A stretch of 64,000 bases of DNA from Streptomyces sp. R33 (GTDB lineage Bacteria; Actinomycetota; Actinomycetes; Streptomycetales; Streptomycetaceae). The notes under the pieces were generated by a model. It was not told where the DNA came from. It did not search any database and was given only the letters and a program-made list of their open reading frames with translations. Positions 41,837 through 49,512 of this stretch are shown here, piece by piece; the first letter of the stretch is position 1; each line of letters begins with the position of its first letter. The stretch is taken from positions 5,087,501 through 5,151,500 of the forward strand of contig NZ_CP165727.1 in the NCBI RefSeq assembly GCF_041200175.1, in the 5' to 3' direction. The position numbers and the translations under genes are program-made.

Positions 41837-41865
41837 TTGGAGCACCCGCGCGGGGATGCTAATGT
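41837..41865 (+). promoter_or_regulatory. Promoter of tRNA-Ala
   Basis: TTGGAG (41837-41842) and TAATGT (41860-41865) are 17 bases apart, with a TG one base before the -10 (extended -10 form). The -10 lies 14 bases before the tRNA 5' end, so transcription would start just ahead of the mature end. Confidence 0.75.
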
Positions 41866-41879
41866 TTCACACGTCGCAA

Positions 41880-41953
41880 GGGCCTGTGGCGCAGTCTGGT
41901 AGCGCACCTCGTTCGCATCGAGGGGGTCTGGGGTTCAAATCCCCACAGGTCCA
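41880..41953 (+). tRNA. tRNA-Ala (anticodon CGC)
   Basis: All four arms fold. The acceptor GGGCCTG/CAGGTCC has the G3-U70 wobble pair that identifies alanine tRNAs. The D stem is GCGC/GCGC. The anticodon stem CCTCG/CGAGG has loop TTCGCAT, so the anticodon is CGC (reads GCG). The T stem is TGGGG/CCCCA with loop TTCAAAT. The discriminator base is A, and CCA is not encoded. A promoter lies just upstream and a hairpin terminator 38 bases downstream. Confidence 0.97.
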
Positions 41954-41990
41954 CAAACGACAGTTCACGGGTAGCTCCCGAGAACGTCAT

Positions 41991-42026
41991 GAGATCCCGT
42001 CCGGTCGAAAGACCGGGCGGGATCTC
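41991..42026 (+). terminator. Terminator of tRNA-Ala
   Basis: Perfect 16-base stem (GAGATCCCGTCCGGTC and its complement) with a GAAA tetraloop, followed by a short TTTG. The surrounding 55-60 bases resemble the terminator at 45766. Confidence 0.9.
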
Positions 42027-42297
42027 GGCGTTTGTGGGGTGTTCGGGGGTGTTGTCCGCATGCGGCGGGCGTGAGCATGTCTGCTCGAAACGGACGCGAC
42101 GCCGATGGGGAGCTCTTGCTCCGGGAGTTCAGCGCGACCGCCCTCACCGAGCACCGTGTGGACGGGTGATCGCCGTTGTTATGCTCCGACACGATCGGGG
42201 GGGACCGAGCACGAAGAGCCAGGCCGACCGGCCCGCGAGAGCGGCTGCGCGGGGCCGGTTCCGCGGCGTCCCTCCCCCTGTACTCACCCATGAGAGG

Positions 42298-45200
42298 GTG
42301 GCTTTGGAGCCGACCGTACGACGATCGTTGCGACTGCGCCGAGGGCTGGGGGCCGCCGCGCTGGCCCTGGTCACGGGCGCCGCGTTGTCGACCGTGGCCG
42401 TGTCCGCGGCAGTCGCCGCCCCGGTTGCAGGTGCTCCTGCCGAGCTGGTGCTGCCCGCGGCTCCGCGGGGCCTCCCGGCCAGGGACCAGCTGTTCGTGGC
42501 CGGCGACACCGGCCTGCTGCACGCCCGCGAGGGCAGCGACCGGTTGCTGTGGACCCGGTACGACACCGGTGCCACCACCGACACCGGGCTGCGGCTGCCC
42601 GCTCCGGTCGACGGGAACCTGGACCGAGGTGAGCCCGCCGGCGGCTACCTGGGAGCTCCCGACCACCGCTACGGAACCTCCTCCGACACCGCGGCGATCC
42701 ACACGGCGGCCACGGCGCAGACTCCCGCCAAGGTCGACCTGTACGACCTGGCGACCGGCCGGCCGGTCGCGCTGGGCACCGTCACGATCCCCGCCGGGCA
42801 GAGCTACTCCGGGACGTACGGGCGCACCGTGCTGACCTTCAAGGGCAGCGCCTCCGCCGTCACGGGCTGGTTCCTGAACCGGCTGGACGGTGCCTCCACG
42901 GTCCGCACCGAGGTGGCGCTGCCGGCCGGCGCGGTTCTCGCGCCCCGGGTGCACGACGGCGACCAGAACTCGCTGATCCTGCGCCACCGCCTGGACGACC
43001 TCAGCCACTCCGTCCTCGTGGACGTCGTGACGGGGCAGACCACCGCGCTGCCCGACGAGGGACAGTACGACCACACGAACGCTTTCCGGCTGGCCAAGGA
43101 CAAGGTGCTCCACATCGGCTACCAGCGCCCGGTGGATGTGCTGGACCGGATGCACCCGCAGACCGTGCTGAGTTCCCGTTCTTCTTCCTTCGACCTGGGG
43201 GAGGGGGAGCTCCGGCTGCTGGGTGACTGGCTGATCGGCACTCAATCCGCTACGGGGACCACCGGCGACAACCGGGGCCGTCCGCTGCACTTCGCCGGTA
43301 CCGGCTCGAACGAAGAAATCTACGAGTACCTGCTGGAGTTCGCCGACACCCAGTTGCTGCCCGCTCCGGACGGCTCGCTCATCGCGGTCGGCAGCCCGAA
43401 GGTCCCCGCGTACGGCACCCAGCCGCAGACCGCCGTGCACCGGATCACCGCGGACGGCAGCGCCAAGCCGCAGGCCGGCAAGCTGGTCGATGTCCCTCAT
43501 GTGCCCGCGACCGTTTTCGGCCTGTCGATCGGCGGTGGCGTACTCACCGCCGCCTCGGACACGATCCACTTCCAGCCGGGCGACATCACCGGCGCTTTCC
43601 GCAGCTACCGGATCTCGAACGACGCGACCCCGGTCAAGACCGCCGAGTACCTCGACGGCACGCACTCCATCAACAGCTGCGATGACCACGGCGCCGGCTG
43701 CGCCGACCTCCGGTCCACCGGGGACGGCAGGTACCTGGAGTACGAACCGGTGGAGAGGGACCGGTTCGTCGTCTTCCGCCAGGCAGGCAATCGGGAGTGG
43801 GCGGGCACCGTACCCATGAACGGCGAGACCGCCATGCAGACCGCGGACGCCTCGGGCCGCTACGTGCTGCTGCAAAAGAACGCGTATGGCAACTTCACGT
43901 CCAACCGCCTGGTGATCGTCGGCGATCTCGACACCGGTACCCAGGTGCTCCAGACGCATGGGACCGGCGCCGCCGTGCAGGGCGACACACTGTGGACCTC
44001 GATGGAGGGCAGCACCACCGTCCGCGCCACGGACATCCGGGGCGCGCTGGACCGTGGCACCTTCACCACGCCGTGCCCGGCCACTTTGCTGGAGGCCGTC
44101 GGGCGCTTCGTCAGCTGGGCCTGCCAGGACAACCACGGCACGGTGCGCACCAGCGGGGTGTACGACACGGTGACCCGCCAGACCCTCTCAGTGCCGGTGC
44201 AGAGCGCCGGATGGCTGCAAACGACCTGGGGGCGGGAGTCGCTGCTCGGCGACGGCTACCTGGTGCGCCAGGACCTGGCCACCGGCCGGCTGCTGCTGCT
44301 CGACTTCCACGACGGCATCAGGACCTCCGGCGGTGAGAACACCGTGCAGGTCCGCACGCTCGCCCAGGGCGAGGAGTGGAAGCGCCAGCGCTACCCGAAC
44401 CGGTCCTGGGCCGTCGACCGCACCGGTACGAACATCGTCTGGACCGACACCGACGGGCAGCGCATCCACGTCACCGACAACGGCATCCCGGCCCCTCAGG
44501 CCGGTGATCGCTTCACCACGCTCTCCCCGGCGCGGCTGCTGGACACCCGAGAGGCCCTCGGACGTCCCGGGACCACCCCGCTGCCAGCAGGCGGCGAGGT
44601 CTCGCTGCAGGTCGCGGGCCGGGCGGGAGTGCCGCAGTCCGGCGTCAAGGCCGTCGTGCTGAACGTGACGGTGACCGACCCGAAGTCCGACGGCCACCTG
44701 ACCGCCTGGCCGTCGGGCACCACCCGCCCCGACTCCTCCAACCTCAACTGGACCACCGGGCGGACCGTACCGAACCAGGTCGTGGTCCCGGTCGGCGCGG
44801 ACGGCAAGGTCAACCTGCGCAACGCGGGCTGGGGCACCGCCCACCTGATCGCCGACGTGTTCGGTTACTACTCCGCGGACGTCGGCGGCAGCACCTACTC
44901 GGCGGCGGGCCCGGCGCGGCTGCTGGACTCGCGGGCGGCGGTGGGCCGGCCGGGCACCACCCCGGTTCCGGCTCGCGGCGAGGTGTCACTCCAGGTCGCG
45001 GGGCGTGGTGGTGTCCCGCAGAGCGGCGTCAAAGCCGTGGTGCTGAACATGACGGTGACGGACGCGAAGGACGGCGGGCATCTGACGGTGTGGCCGTCGG
45101 GCACCCCCCGGCCGAACTCGTCCAGTCTCAACTGGACGGCGGGCCAGACCGTGGCCAACCACGTGGTGGTTCCGGTCGGCGCGGACGGGACGGTGAAGCT

Positions 45201-45621
45201 GTTCAACGCGGGCTGGGGCACCGTGCACCTGATCGCCGACGTGTTCGGCTACTACTCCGACGACCAGGCTGGTGCCACCTTCCACACCGCCGGTCCCCAG
45301 CGCATGCTCGACACCCGTACCACCGGCGTGGTGCCCGCGCGCGGGAGCACCGTGCTCGATCTCTCCGGCAGCCGTGAACTCGGCCGTGCCAAGGCGGTCG
45401 TGCTGAACGTGACGGTGACCGACCCGAAGTCCGACGGCCACCTGACCGCCTGGCCGTCGGGCACCACCCGCCCCGACTCGTCCAACCTCAACTGGACGGC
45501 CGGCAGGACCGTGGCGAACCTGGTGACGGTGCCGGTGGGCGCCGACGGCAAGGTGGAGATCGCCAACCTCGGTTGGGGCTCCGCCCATGTGATCGTCGAC
45601 CTCTTCGGCCACCTCGGCTGA
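42298..45621 (+). CDS. Large secreted protein with three C-terminal repeat domains
   Basis: Exported protein of about 1,107 residues. After a basic start and signal peptide (GAAALALVTGAALSTVAVSA), about 700 residues form repeated strand-turn units (for example GRYLEYEPVERDRFVVFRQ and ASGRYVLLQKNAYGNF), consistent with a beta-propeller. Three copies of a domain of about 120 residues follow, each with ARLLDTR-like opening, AVVLNVTVTDPKSDGHLTAW and HLIADVFGYYS. This module is widespread at the ends of Streptomyces secreted proteins; its ligand is unknown. Repeats 1 and 3 are nearly identical at DNA level. Starts at GTG 42298 or TTG 42304 (better ribosome spacing to GAGAGGG) are both possible. 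It has its own terminators on both sides and no partner genes. Confidence 0.82.
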   Translation: MALEPTVRRSLRLRRGLGAAALALVTGAALSTVAVSAAVAAPVAGAPAELVLPAAPRGLPARDQLFVAGDTGLLHAREGSDRLLWTRYDTGATTDTGLRLPAPVDGNLDRGEPAGGYLGAPDHRYGTSSDTAAIHTAATAQTPAKVDLYDLATGRPVALGTVTIPAGQSYSGTYGRTVLTFKGSASAVTGWFLNRLDGASTVRTEVALPAGAVLAPRVHDGDQNSLILRHRLDDLSHSVLVDVVTGQTTALPDEGQYDHTNAFRLAKDKVLHIGYQRPVDVLDRMHPQTVLSSRSSSFDLGEGELRLLGDWLIGTQSATGTTGDNRGRPLHFAGTGSNEEIYEYLLEFADTQLLPAPDGSLIAVGSPKVPAYGTQPQTAVHRITADGSAKPQAGKLVDVPHVPATVFGLSIGGGVLTAASDTIHFQPGDITGAFRSYRISNDATPVKTAEYLDGTHSINSCDDHGAGCADLRSTGDGRYLEYEPVERDRFVVFRQAGNREWAGTVPMNGETAMQTADASGRYVLLQKNAYGNFTSNRLVIVGDLDTGTQVLQTHGTGAAVQGDTLWTSMEGSTTVRATDIRGALDRGTFTTPCPATLLEAVGRFVSWACQDNHGTVRTSGVYDTVTRQTLSVPVQSAGWLQTTWGRESLLGDGYLVRQDLATGRLLLLDFHDGIRTSGGENTVQVRTLAQGEEWKRQRYPNRSWAVDRTGTNIVWTDTDGQRIHVTDNGIPAPQAGDRFTTLSPARLLDTREALGRPGTTPLPAGGEVSLQVAGRAGVPQSGVKAVVLNVTVTDPKSDGHLTAWPSGTTRPDSSNLNWTTGRTVPNQVVVPVGADGKVNLRNAGWGTAHLIADVFGYYSADVGGSTYSAAGPARLLDSRAAVGRPGTTPVPARGEVSLQVAGRGGVPQSGVKAVVLNMTVTDAKDGGHLTVWPSGTPRPNSSSLNWTAGQTVANHVVVPVGADGTVKLFNAGWGTVHLIADVFGYYSDDQAGATFHTAGPQRMLDTRTTGVVPARGSTVLDLSGSRELGRAKAVVLNVTVTDPKSDGHLTAWPSGTTRPDSSNLNWTAGRTVANLVTVPVGADGKVEIANLGWGSAHVIVDLFGHLG
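44653..44753 (+). repeat. 101-base near-identical intragenic repeat, copy 1
   Basis: This segment and 45397-45497 differ at one base (position 44736 versus 45480), with the first 83 bases identical. They lie in repeat domains 1 and 3 of the same gene. Domain 2 in the same place is clearly more diverged, so recent conversion or duplication between 1 and 3 is likely. Confidence 0.9.
45397..45497 (+). repeat. 101-base near-identical intragenic repeat, copy 2
   Basis: Partner of 44653-44753, in the third C-terminal repeat domain of the secreted protein. Same reading frame, one substitution. Confidence 0.9.
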
Positions 45622-45765
45622 CCGAGGGAGCCGCGGCACGGACCCAGTCCGCCCATGGCCCGGACTTCCGGAAGCCGGGAAACGATCACCGTCGACTCGG
45701 GAAGCGATCTTTCAGGATCCCCGGTGTGGCAGGTCAGACCTACTCGTGAACAGCCCACGGACGAT

Positions 45766-45804
45766 GAAGATCCCGCCCGATCGCAACGATCGGGCGGGAT
45801 CTTC
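45766..45804 (+). terminator. Terminator after the large secreted-protein gene
   Basis: Perfect 18-base stem (GAAGATCCCGCCCGATCG and its complement) with a three-base loop, followed by TGCTTTT. Together with flanking bases it is an imperfect copy of the tRNA-Ala terminator region at about 41983-42045. Confidence 0.9.
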
Positions 45805-45835
45805 TGCTTTTGCGGGTTCTTCGGAGAATGGGCCC

Positions 45836-47188
45836 ATGACGATCTTCGACGGTGGGACGCGGCAGGCCTGGGGCGCACTCGGCGGGGCGGACGAGCTGGT
45901 GGGGCGGGTGGCCTACCGGGGCGGCAGCGGGCTGGGGGAAGGGCCGCTGCCGGTACGGGAGCTGGCGCGGGCCACCGTGGGCGTGTGCGCGCTGGCCGCG
46001 GCGGAGCTGGCCGCGGTACGGGCGGGGCGCGCGGCGGACGAGGTGGAGCCGATGGTCGTGGACGAGGGAGCCGTGGCCACCGCGTTCGTCAGCGAGCGGC
46101 ACCTGCGGGTGGCGGGGCGCGAGCCGGTGAACTTCGCGCCGCTGTCGGGGTTCTGGCGGGCGGCCGACGGGTGGGTGCGGACGCACGCCAACTATCCGCA
46201 TCACCGGGCCGCTCTGGTACGGGCGTTGGGACTGCCGTCCGCGACGCCCGAGGCGCTGCGGGACGCGGTGGCGGGGCGCGGGGCCGTCGAGGTGCAGGAG
46301 CTGGCGTACGGGGCGGGCGGGCTGGCGGTCGCCGTGGCGGGCGAGTACGGGGATCCGCAGCCGCTGGTGGAGGTACGGGAGTCCGGGAGCGTCGGGCGGG
46401 AGCTCGGGCCGGCGGCGCAGCCCTGGCGGCCCGCGGCCGGGGTACGGGTGCTGGACCTGACCCGTGTCATCGCGGGGCCGGTCGCGACGCGGACGCTCGG
46501 GCTGCTGGGGGCGGACGTGCTGCGGATCGACTCGCCGCGGCTGGCGGAGTCGGACGATGCGCACGCGGACACCGGGTTCGGGAAGCGGTCGGCGCTGCTG
46601 GACCTGGCGGACGCGGGGGACCGGGCCGTCTTCGAGGGGCTGCTGGCCGAGGCCGACGTGGTGGTGACCGGGTACCGGCCGGGGGCGCTGGAGCGGTACG
46701 GGCTGGGGGCGGAGGAGCTGATGGCCCGCGGCCGGGCGGGGCTGGTGGTGGCGGAGCTGTGCGCCTGGGGGTGGCGGGGGCCGTGGGCGGGGCGGCGGGG
46801 GTTCGACTCGCTGGTGCAGGCGGGGTACGGGGTGGCCGCGGCGTACGGGGACGGGGCGGGCGGGGCGCCGGGGGCGCTGCCGGCGCAGGCGCTGGATCAC
46901 GGGACCGGGTATCTGGTGGCGGCGGGCGTGCTGAGGGCGCTGGCCGCGGGGGGTGGGCGGTCGTTGCGGTTCTCGCTGGCGGGGACGGCGTCGTGGCTCG
47001 TGCGGGAGGTCCCGGCCGGTGGCTCCGCCGGGCTCTCGGGGGAGGCGTATGCGGCGGAGCCGTGGCTGCGGGAGGTGGAGTCCGGGTACGGGGTGCTGCG
47101 GTATGCGGGGTCGCCGCTGCCGTTCGGGGGGTGGGGGCGGGGGCCGTCCCGGTGGGGGACGGACCGGGCGGAGTGGCTCCCGCGGTAG
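45836..47188 (+). CDS. CaiB/BaiF family CoA-transferase
   Basis: Class III CoA-transferase of about 450 residues, moving CoA between carboxylic acids. The second half has the recognisable VRVLDLTRVIAGPVATRTLGLLG, GADVLRIDSPR, GFGKRSALLDLAD and ADVVVTGYRPGALERYGLG. The first half is a divergent version of the same domain (FAPLSGFWRAADGWVRTHANYPHHR), giving the two-part layout of longer family members. The ATG at 45836 follows CGGAGAA and lies 32 bases after a terminator, so the promoter must overlap that hairpin region. DNA in the last third is unusually G-rich on the coding strand (GGGGG runs). The substrate is unknown. Confidence 0.85.
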   Translation: MTIFDGGTRQAWGALGGADELVGRVAYRGGSGLGEGPLPVRELARATVGVCALAAAELAAVRAGRAADEVEPMVVDEGAVATAFVSERHLRVAGREPVNFAPLSGFWRAADGWVRTHANYPHHRAALVRALGLPSATPEALRDAVAGRGAVEVQELAYGAGGLAVAVAGEYGDPQPLVEVRESGSVGRELGPAAQPWRPAAGVRVLDLTRVIAGPVATRTLGLLGADVLRIDSPRLAESDDAHADTGFGKRSALLDLADAGDRAVFEGLLAEADVVVTGYRPGALERYGLGAEELMARGRAGLVVAELCAWGWRGPWAGRRGFDSLVQAGYGVAAAYGDGAGGAPGALPAQALDHGTGYLVAAGVLRALAAGGGRSLRFSLAGTASWLVREVPAGGSAGLSGEAYAAEPWLREVESGYGVLRYAGSPLPFGGWGRGPSRWGTDRAEWLPR

Positions 47189-47330
47189 CCTGCCGGGCCG
47201 CTGCGCGGGGCTCTTCTCCCCGCCCCGCCCCGCCCTTTCTCCGTATCCCGGGGCTCCATCCCGGACCCCGGTCCTCAAGCGCCGGACGGGCTGGAAAGCC
47301 CGAAGCCCGCGGAGCGGTGCGAAGGGGGCG

Positions 47331-47825
47331 TCAGGAGACGAGCGGCTTCGTCATGCAGCGGCTCGAGTCGTAGTGGCGGTAGTGGCCGAACTTCGCCGAG
47401 AAGGTGTAGCCCGACGAGAGGTAGAGGGCTATCGCCTCCGGCTGCCGGTCTCCCGTCTCCAGGACCATGCGGGTGCGGCCCGCCGCACGGGCGTCGGCCT
47501 CCAGTTCGGCCAGGATGTGGCGGGCCAGGCCCAGGCCGCGGGCCCCGGGGACGACGTACATGCGCTTGACCTCGGCGTCGCCGTCCGAGTAGCCCTCGTC
47601 GTTCTCGTCCTGGCTGCGCCAGCCACCGCTGGCCACCGGCGTGCCCGAGGCGTCGTACGCCAGCAGGTACAGGCCGTTCGGCGGGGCGAACATCGCCGGG
47701 TCGAGGGGTGTGACATCCCCCTCACCGCCGTAGAGCACCTGGTACTCGAGCTGGACCTGGTCATTGAGTTTGACCGCGTCCGGGTGGTCGTACGGCACTG
47801 CCTGGAGCTGGATCCCGTGAGACAT
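47331..47825 (-). CDS. GNAT family N-acetyltransferase
   Basis: Acetyltransferase of 164 residues with the acetyl-CoA-binding motif V(K)RMYVVPGARGLGLARHIL (R-x-x-G-x-G/A type) and the preceding beta-strand GTPVASGGWRSQDEND. TRMVLETGDRQPEAIALYLSSGYT is the usual motif B. The N-terminus carries ALKLNDQVQ-like residues and a stretch YGGEGDVTPLDPAMF that faces the substrate in related proteins. It starts at 47825 and is divergent from exonuclease III across 38 bases. The substrate is unknown. Confidence 0.88.
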   Translation of the reverse strand: MSHGIQLQAVPYDHPDAVKLNDQVQLEYQVLYGGEGDVTPLDPAMFAPPNGLYLLAYDASGTPVASGGWRSQDENDEGYSDGDAEVKRMYVVPGARGLGLARHILAELEADARAAGRTRMVLETGDRQPEAIALYLSSGYTFSAKFGHYRHYDSSRCMTKPLVS

Positions 47826-47863
47826 CCGAACATCGTACGGAACGCTCCCGTTAGGGTGCGGGG

Positions 47864-48667
47864 ATGCTCACCGTGACCTCCGTGAATGTGAATGGGATCC
47901 GCGCCGCCGCCAAGAAGGGGTTCTCCCCGTGGCTGGCCGGGTCGGACGCCGACGTGGTCTGCCTGCAGGAGGTGCGGGCCGAGGAGGGCCAGATCCCGGA
48001 CGAGGTCCGTACGCCCGAGGGCTGGCACACCGTGTTCGCGCCGGCCGCCGCCAAGGGCCGGGCGGGGGTCGCGCTCTACACGCGGCGCGAGCCCGACGCC
48101 GTGCGGGTGGGATTCGGAAGCGACGAGTTCGACGCGAGCGGCCGCTACGTCGAGGCGGACCTTCCGGGCGTCACCGTCGCCAGCCTCTACCTGCCCTCGG
48201 GTGAGGCCGGGACCGAGAAGCAGGACGAGAAGTACCGGTTCATGGGGGAGTTCCTCCCCTACCTCGCCGAGCTGAAGGTGCGGGCCGCCGCCGGGGGGCG
48301 CGAGGTCGTCGTCTGCGGTGACTGGAACATCTGCCACAAGGAAGCCGACCTCAAGAACTGGAAGACCAACCGCAAGAACGCCGGCTTCCTGCCCGAGGAG
48401 CGGGAGTGGCTCGGGGAGGTGTACGACACCGCCGGGTACGTGGACGTCGTACGGAGCCTGCACCCCGACACCGAGGGGCCGTACTCCTGGTGGTCCTACC
48501 GCGGGCGGGCCTTCGACAACGACGCCGGGTGGCGCATCGACCTCCAGGTCGCGACCCCGGGGCTGGCCGCCCGGGCCGTGAAGGCGTTCGTCGAGCGGGC
48601 CGAGACGCATCCGGAGCGCTGGTCGGACCACGCGCCCGTGACCGTGGTCTACGAGCTGGGGTCCTGA
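47864..48667 (+). CDS. xth: Exodeoxyribonuclease III (AP endonuclease)
   Basis: Mg-dependent DNA repair nuclease of 267 residues from the endonuclease/exonuclease/phosphatase family, cutting at abasic sites and removing 3' blocks. Catalytic motifs are complete: TSVNVNGIRAA, VCLQEVRAEEGQIP (metal Glu), GDWNICHKEADLKN (Asp/Asn pair), WRIDLQVATPGL and SDHAPVTVVYEL (Asp-His). ATG at 47864. Its 3' end overlaps the convergent MerR gene by 19 bases. It is divergent from the acetyltransferase gene across 38 bases, which must contain both promoters. Confidence 0.95.
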   Translation: MLTVTSVNVNGIRAAAKKGFSPWLAGSDADVVCLQEVRAEEGQIPDEVRTPEGWHTVFAPAAAKGRAGVALYTRREPDAVRVGFGSDEFDASGRYVEADLPGVTVASLYLPSGEAGTEKQDEKYRFMGEFLPYLAELKVRAAAGGREVVVCGDWNICHKEADLKNWKTNRKNAGFLPEEREWLGEVYDTAGYVDVVRSLHPDTEGPYSWWSYRGRAFDNDAGWRIDLQVATPGLAARAVKAFVERAETHPERWSDHAPVTVVYELGS

Positions 48668-49332
48668 GCCCCTGAGGCCAGCAGGCGGTCCATCGCCATG
48701 GTGAGCTCCGCCTCGACCACGCTCTTGGCGAGGGGTCGCATGCGCGGCAGGGCCTCCTCCGTGAGGTGCGTGGAGATCAGCTCGGTGAACAGGGCCGCCA
48801 TGGCGTCCGCGTGCTCGCGGACCCGGCGGCCCGTCTCCAGGACCGCCGAGAGCGGCACCCCCTCGCGGACCAGCGCCGAGGAGACGTCCAGCAGGCGGCG
48901 GCTGACGTGGACGATCTCGTCGCCGTCGGTGGCGAGGTAGCCGAGGTCCAGGGAGGCCGCCAGGTTCTCCGGGGTGACCTCGCCCTCGAAGTAGTCGGCG
49001 AGGGCCTCCGGGGTCAGGCGTACGGGGGTCTCCTCGGACCAGCCGATGCCGAGCAGTTCGCCCAGCTGGCCGACATCGCGGCCGTTCTCGAAGGCGGCGG
49101 TCAGCTCGGCGATGCCGCCGAGGGTGTGGCCGCGCTCCAGCAGGGCGGCGATGGTGCGCAGCCGGGCCAGGTGGTGGTCGTCGTACCAGGCGATCCTGCC
49201 CTCGCGGCGCGGCGGCGGGAGGAGCTTGCGCTCGCGGTAGAAGCGCAGGGTGCGGACGGGGATGCCGGCCGCCTCGGCCAGTTCCTCCGTACGGTATTCA
49301 CGCACTGTCGTCCCTGCTTCCGTCTGTTCCAC
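48649..49332 (-). CDS. MerR family transcriptional regulator
   Basis: DNA-binding regulator of 227 residues with an N-terminal winged helix-turn-helix (REYRTEELAEAAGIPVRTLRF then YRERKLLPPPRREGR) and an IAWYDDHHLARLRTIAALLERG coupling helix. The longer effector region has no Cys or metal pattern of mercury- or copper-type MerR proteins, so an organic ligand is more likely. It is divergent from the monooxygenase/hydrolase/SDR operon across 180 bases containing a palindrome, and probably controls that operon and itself. Its stop is inside the end of the exonuclease III gene. Confidence 0.92.
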   Translation of the reverse strand: MEQTEAGTTVREYRTEELAEAAGIPVRTLRFYRERKLLPPPRREGRIAWYDDHHLARLRTIAALLERGHTLGGIAELTAAFENGRDVGQLGELLGIGWSEETPVRLTPEALADYFEGEVTPENLAASLDLGYLATDGDEIVHVSRRLLDVSSALVREGVPLSAVLETGRRVREHADAMAALFTELISTHLTEEALPRMRPLAKSVVEAELTMAMDRLLASGAQDPSS

Positions 49333-49416
49333 AGGCGAAGCCTATGGCGTACCGGCAGTAACTTTCCGGGCGCGACCTCTACCCATGAGTACGGAGCTGC
49401 TCTACTCTCCCGATTG

Positions 49417-49434
49417 TGCCAGTGATTGCTGGCA
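49417..49434. promoter_or_regulatory. Candidate MerR operator
   Basis: TGCCAGTGATTGCTGGCA is a perfect 6-6-6 inverted repeat in the divergent gap between the MerR gene and the monooxygenase operon; AGTGTTGCAGTG next to it repeats part of the half site. Its size and position suit MerR binding between -35 and -10, but no promoter is firmly placed. Confidence 0.55.
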
Positions 49435-49512
49435 GTGTTGCAGTGTGGTTGTGACCGGGCTGGGCTGGGACTGCGGAAGCGGAAGGCGGCGGGCATGGGC
49501 GGCAGGGGTGGC

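Noticed and set aside
41880-41953. tRNA-Ala as the attachment site of an integrated plasmid or phage
   Set aside because: No integrase, excisionase or duplicated tRNA 3' end was found in the window; only the terminator region is duplicated.
41989-42297. Upstream extension of the large secreted-protein gene to an ATG at 41989
   Set aside because: It would run through the tRNA terminator stem and bury the signal peptide; GTG 42298 or TTG 42304 fits the ribosome site and export signal.
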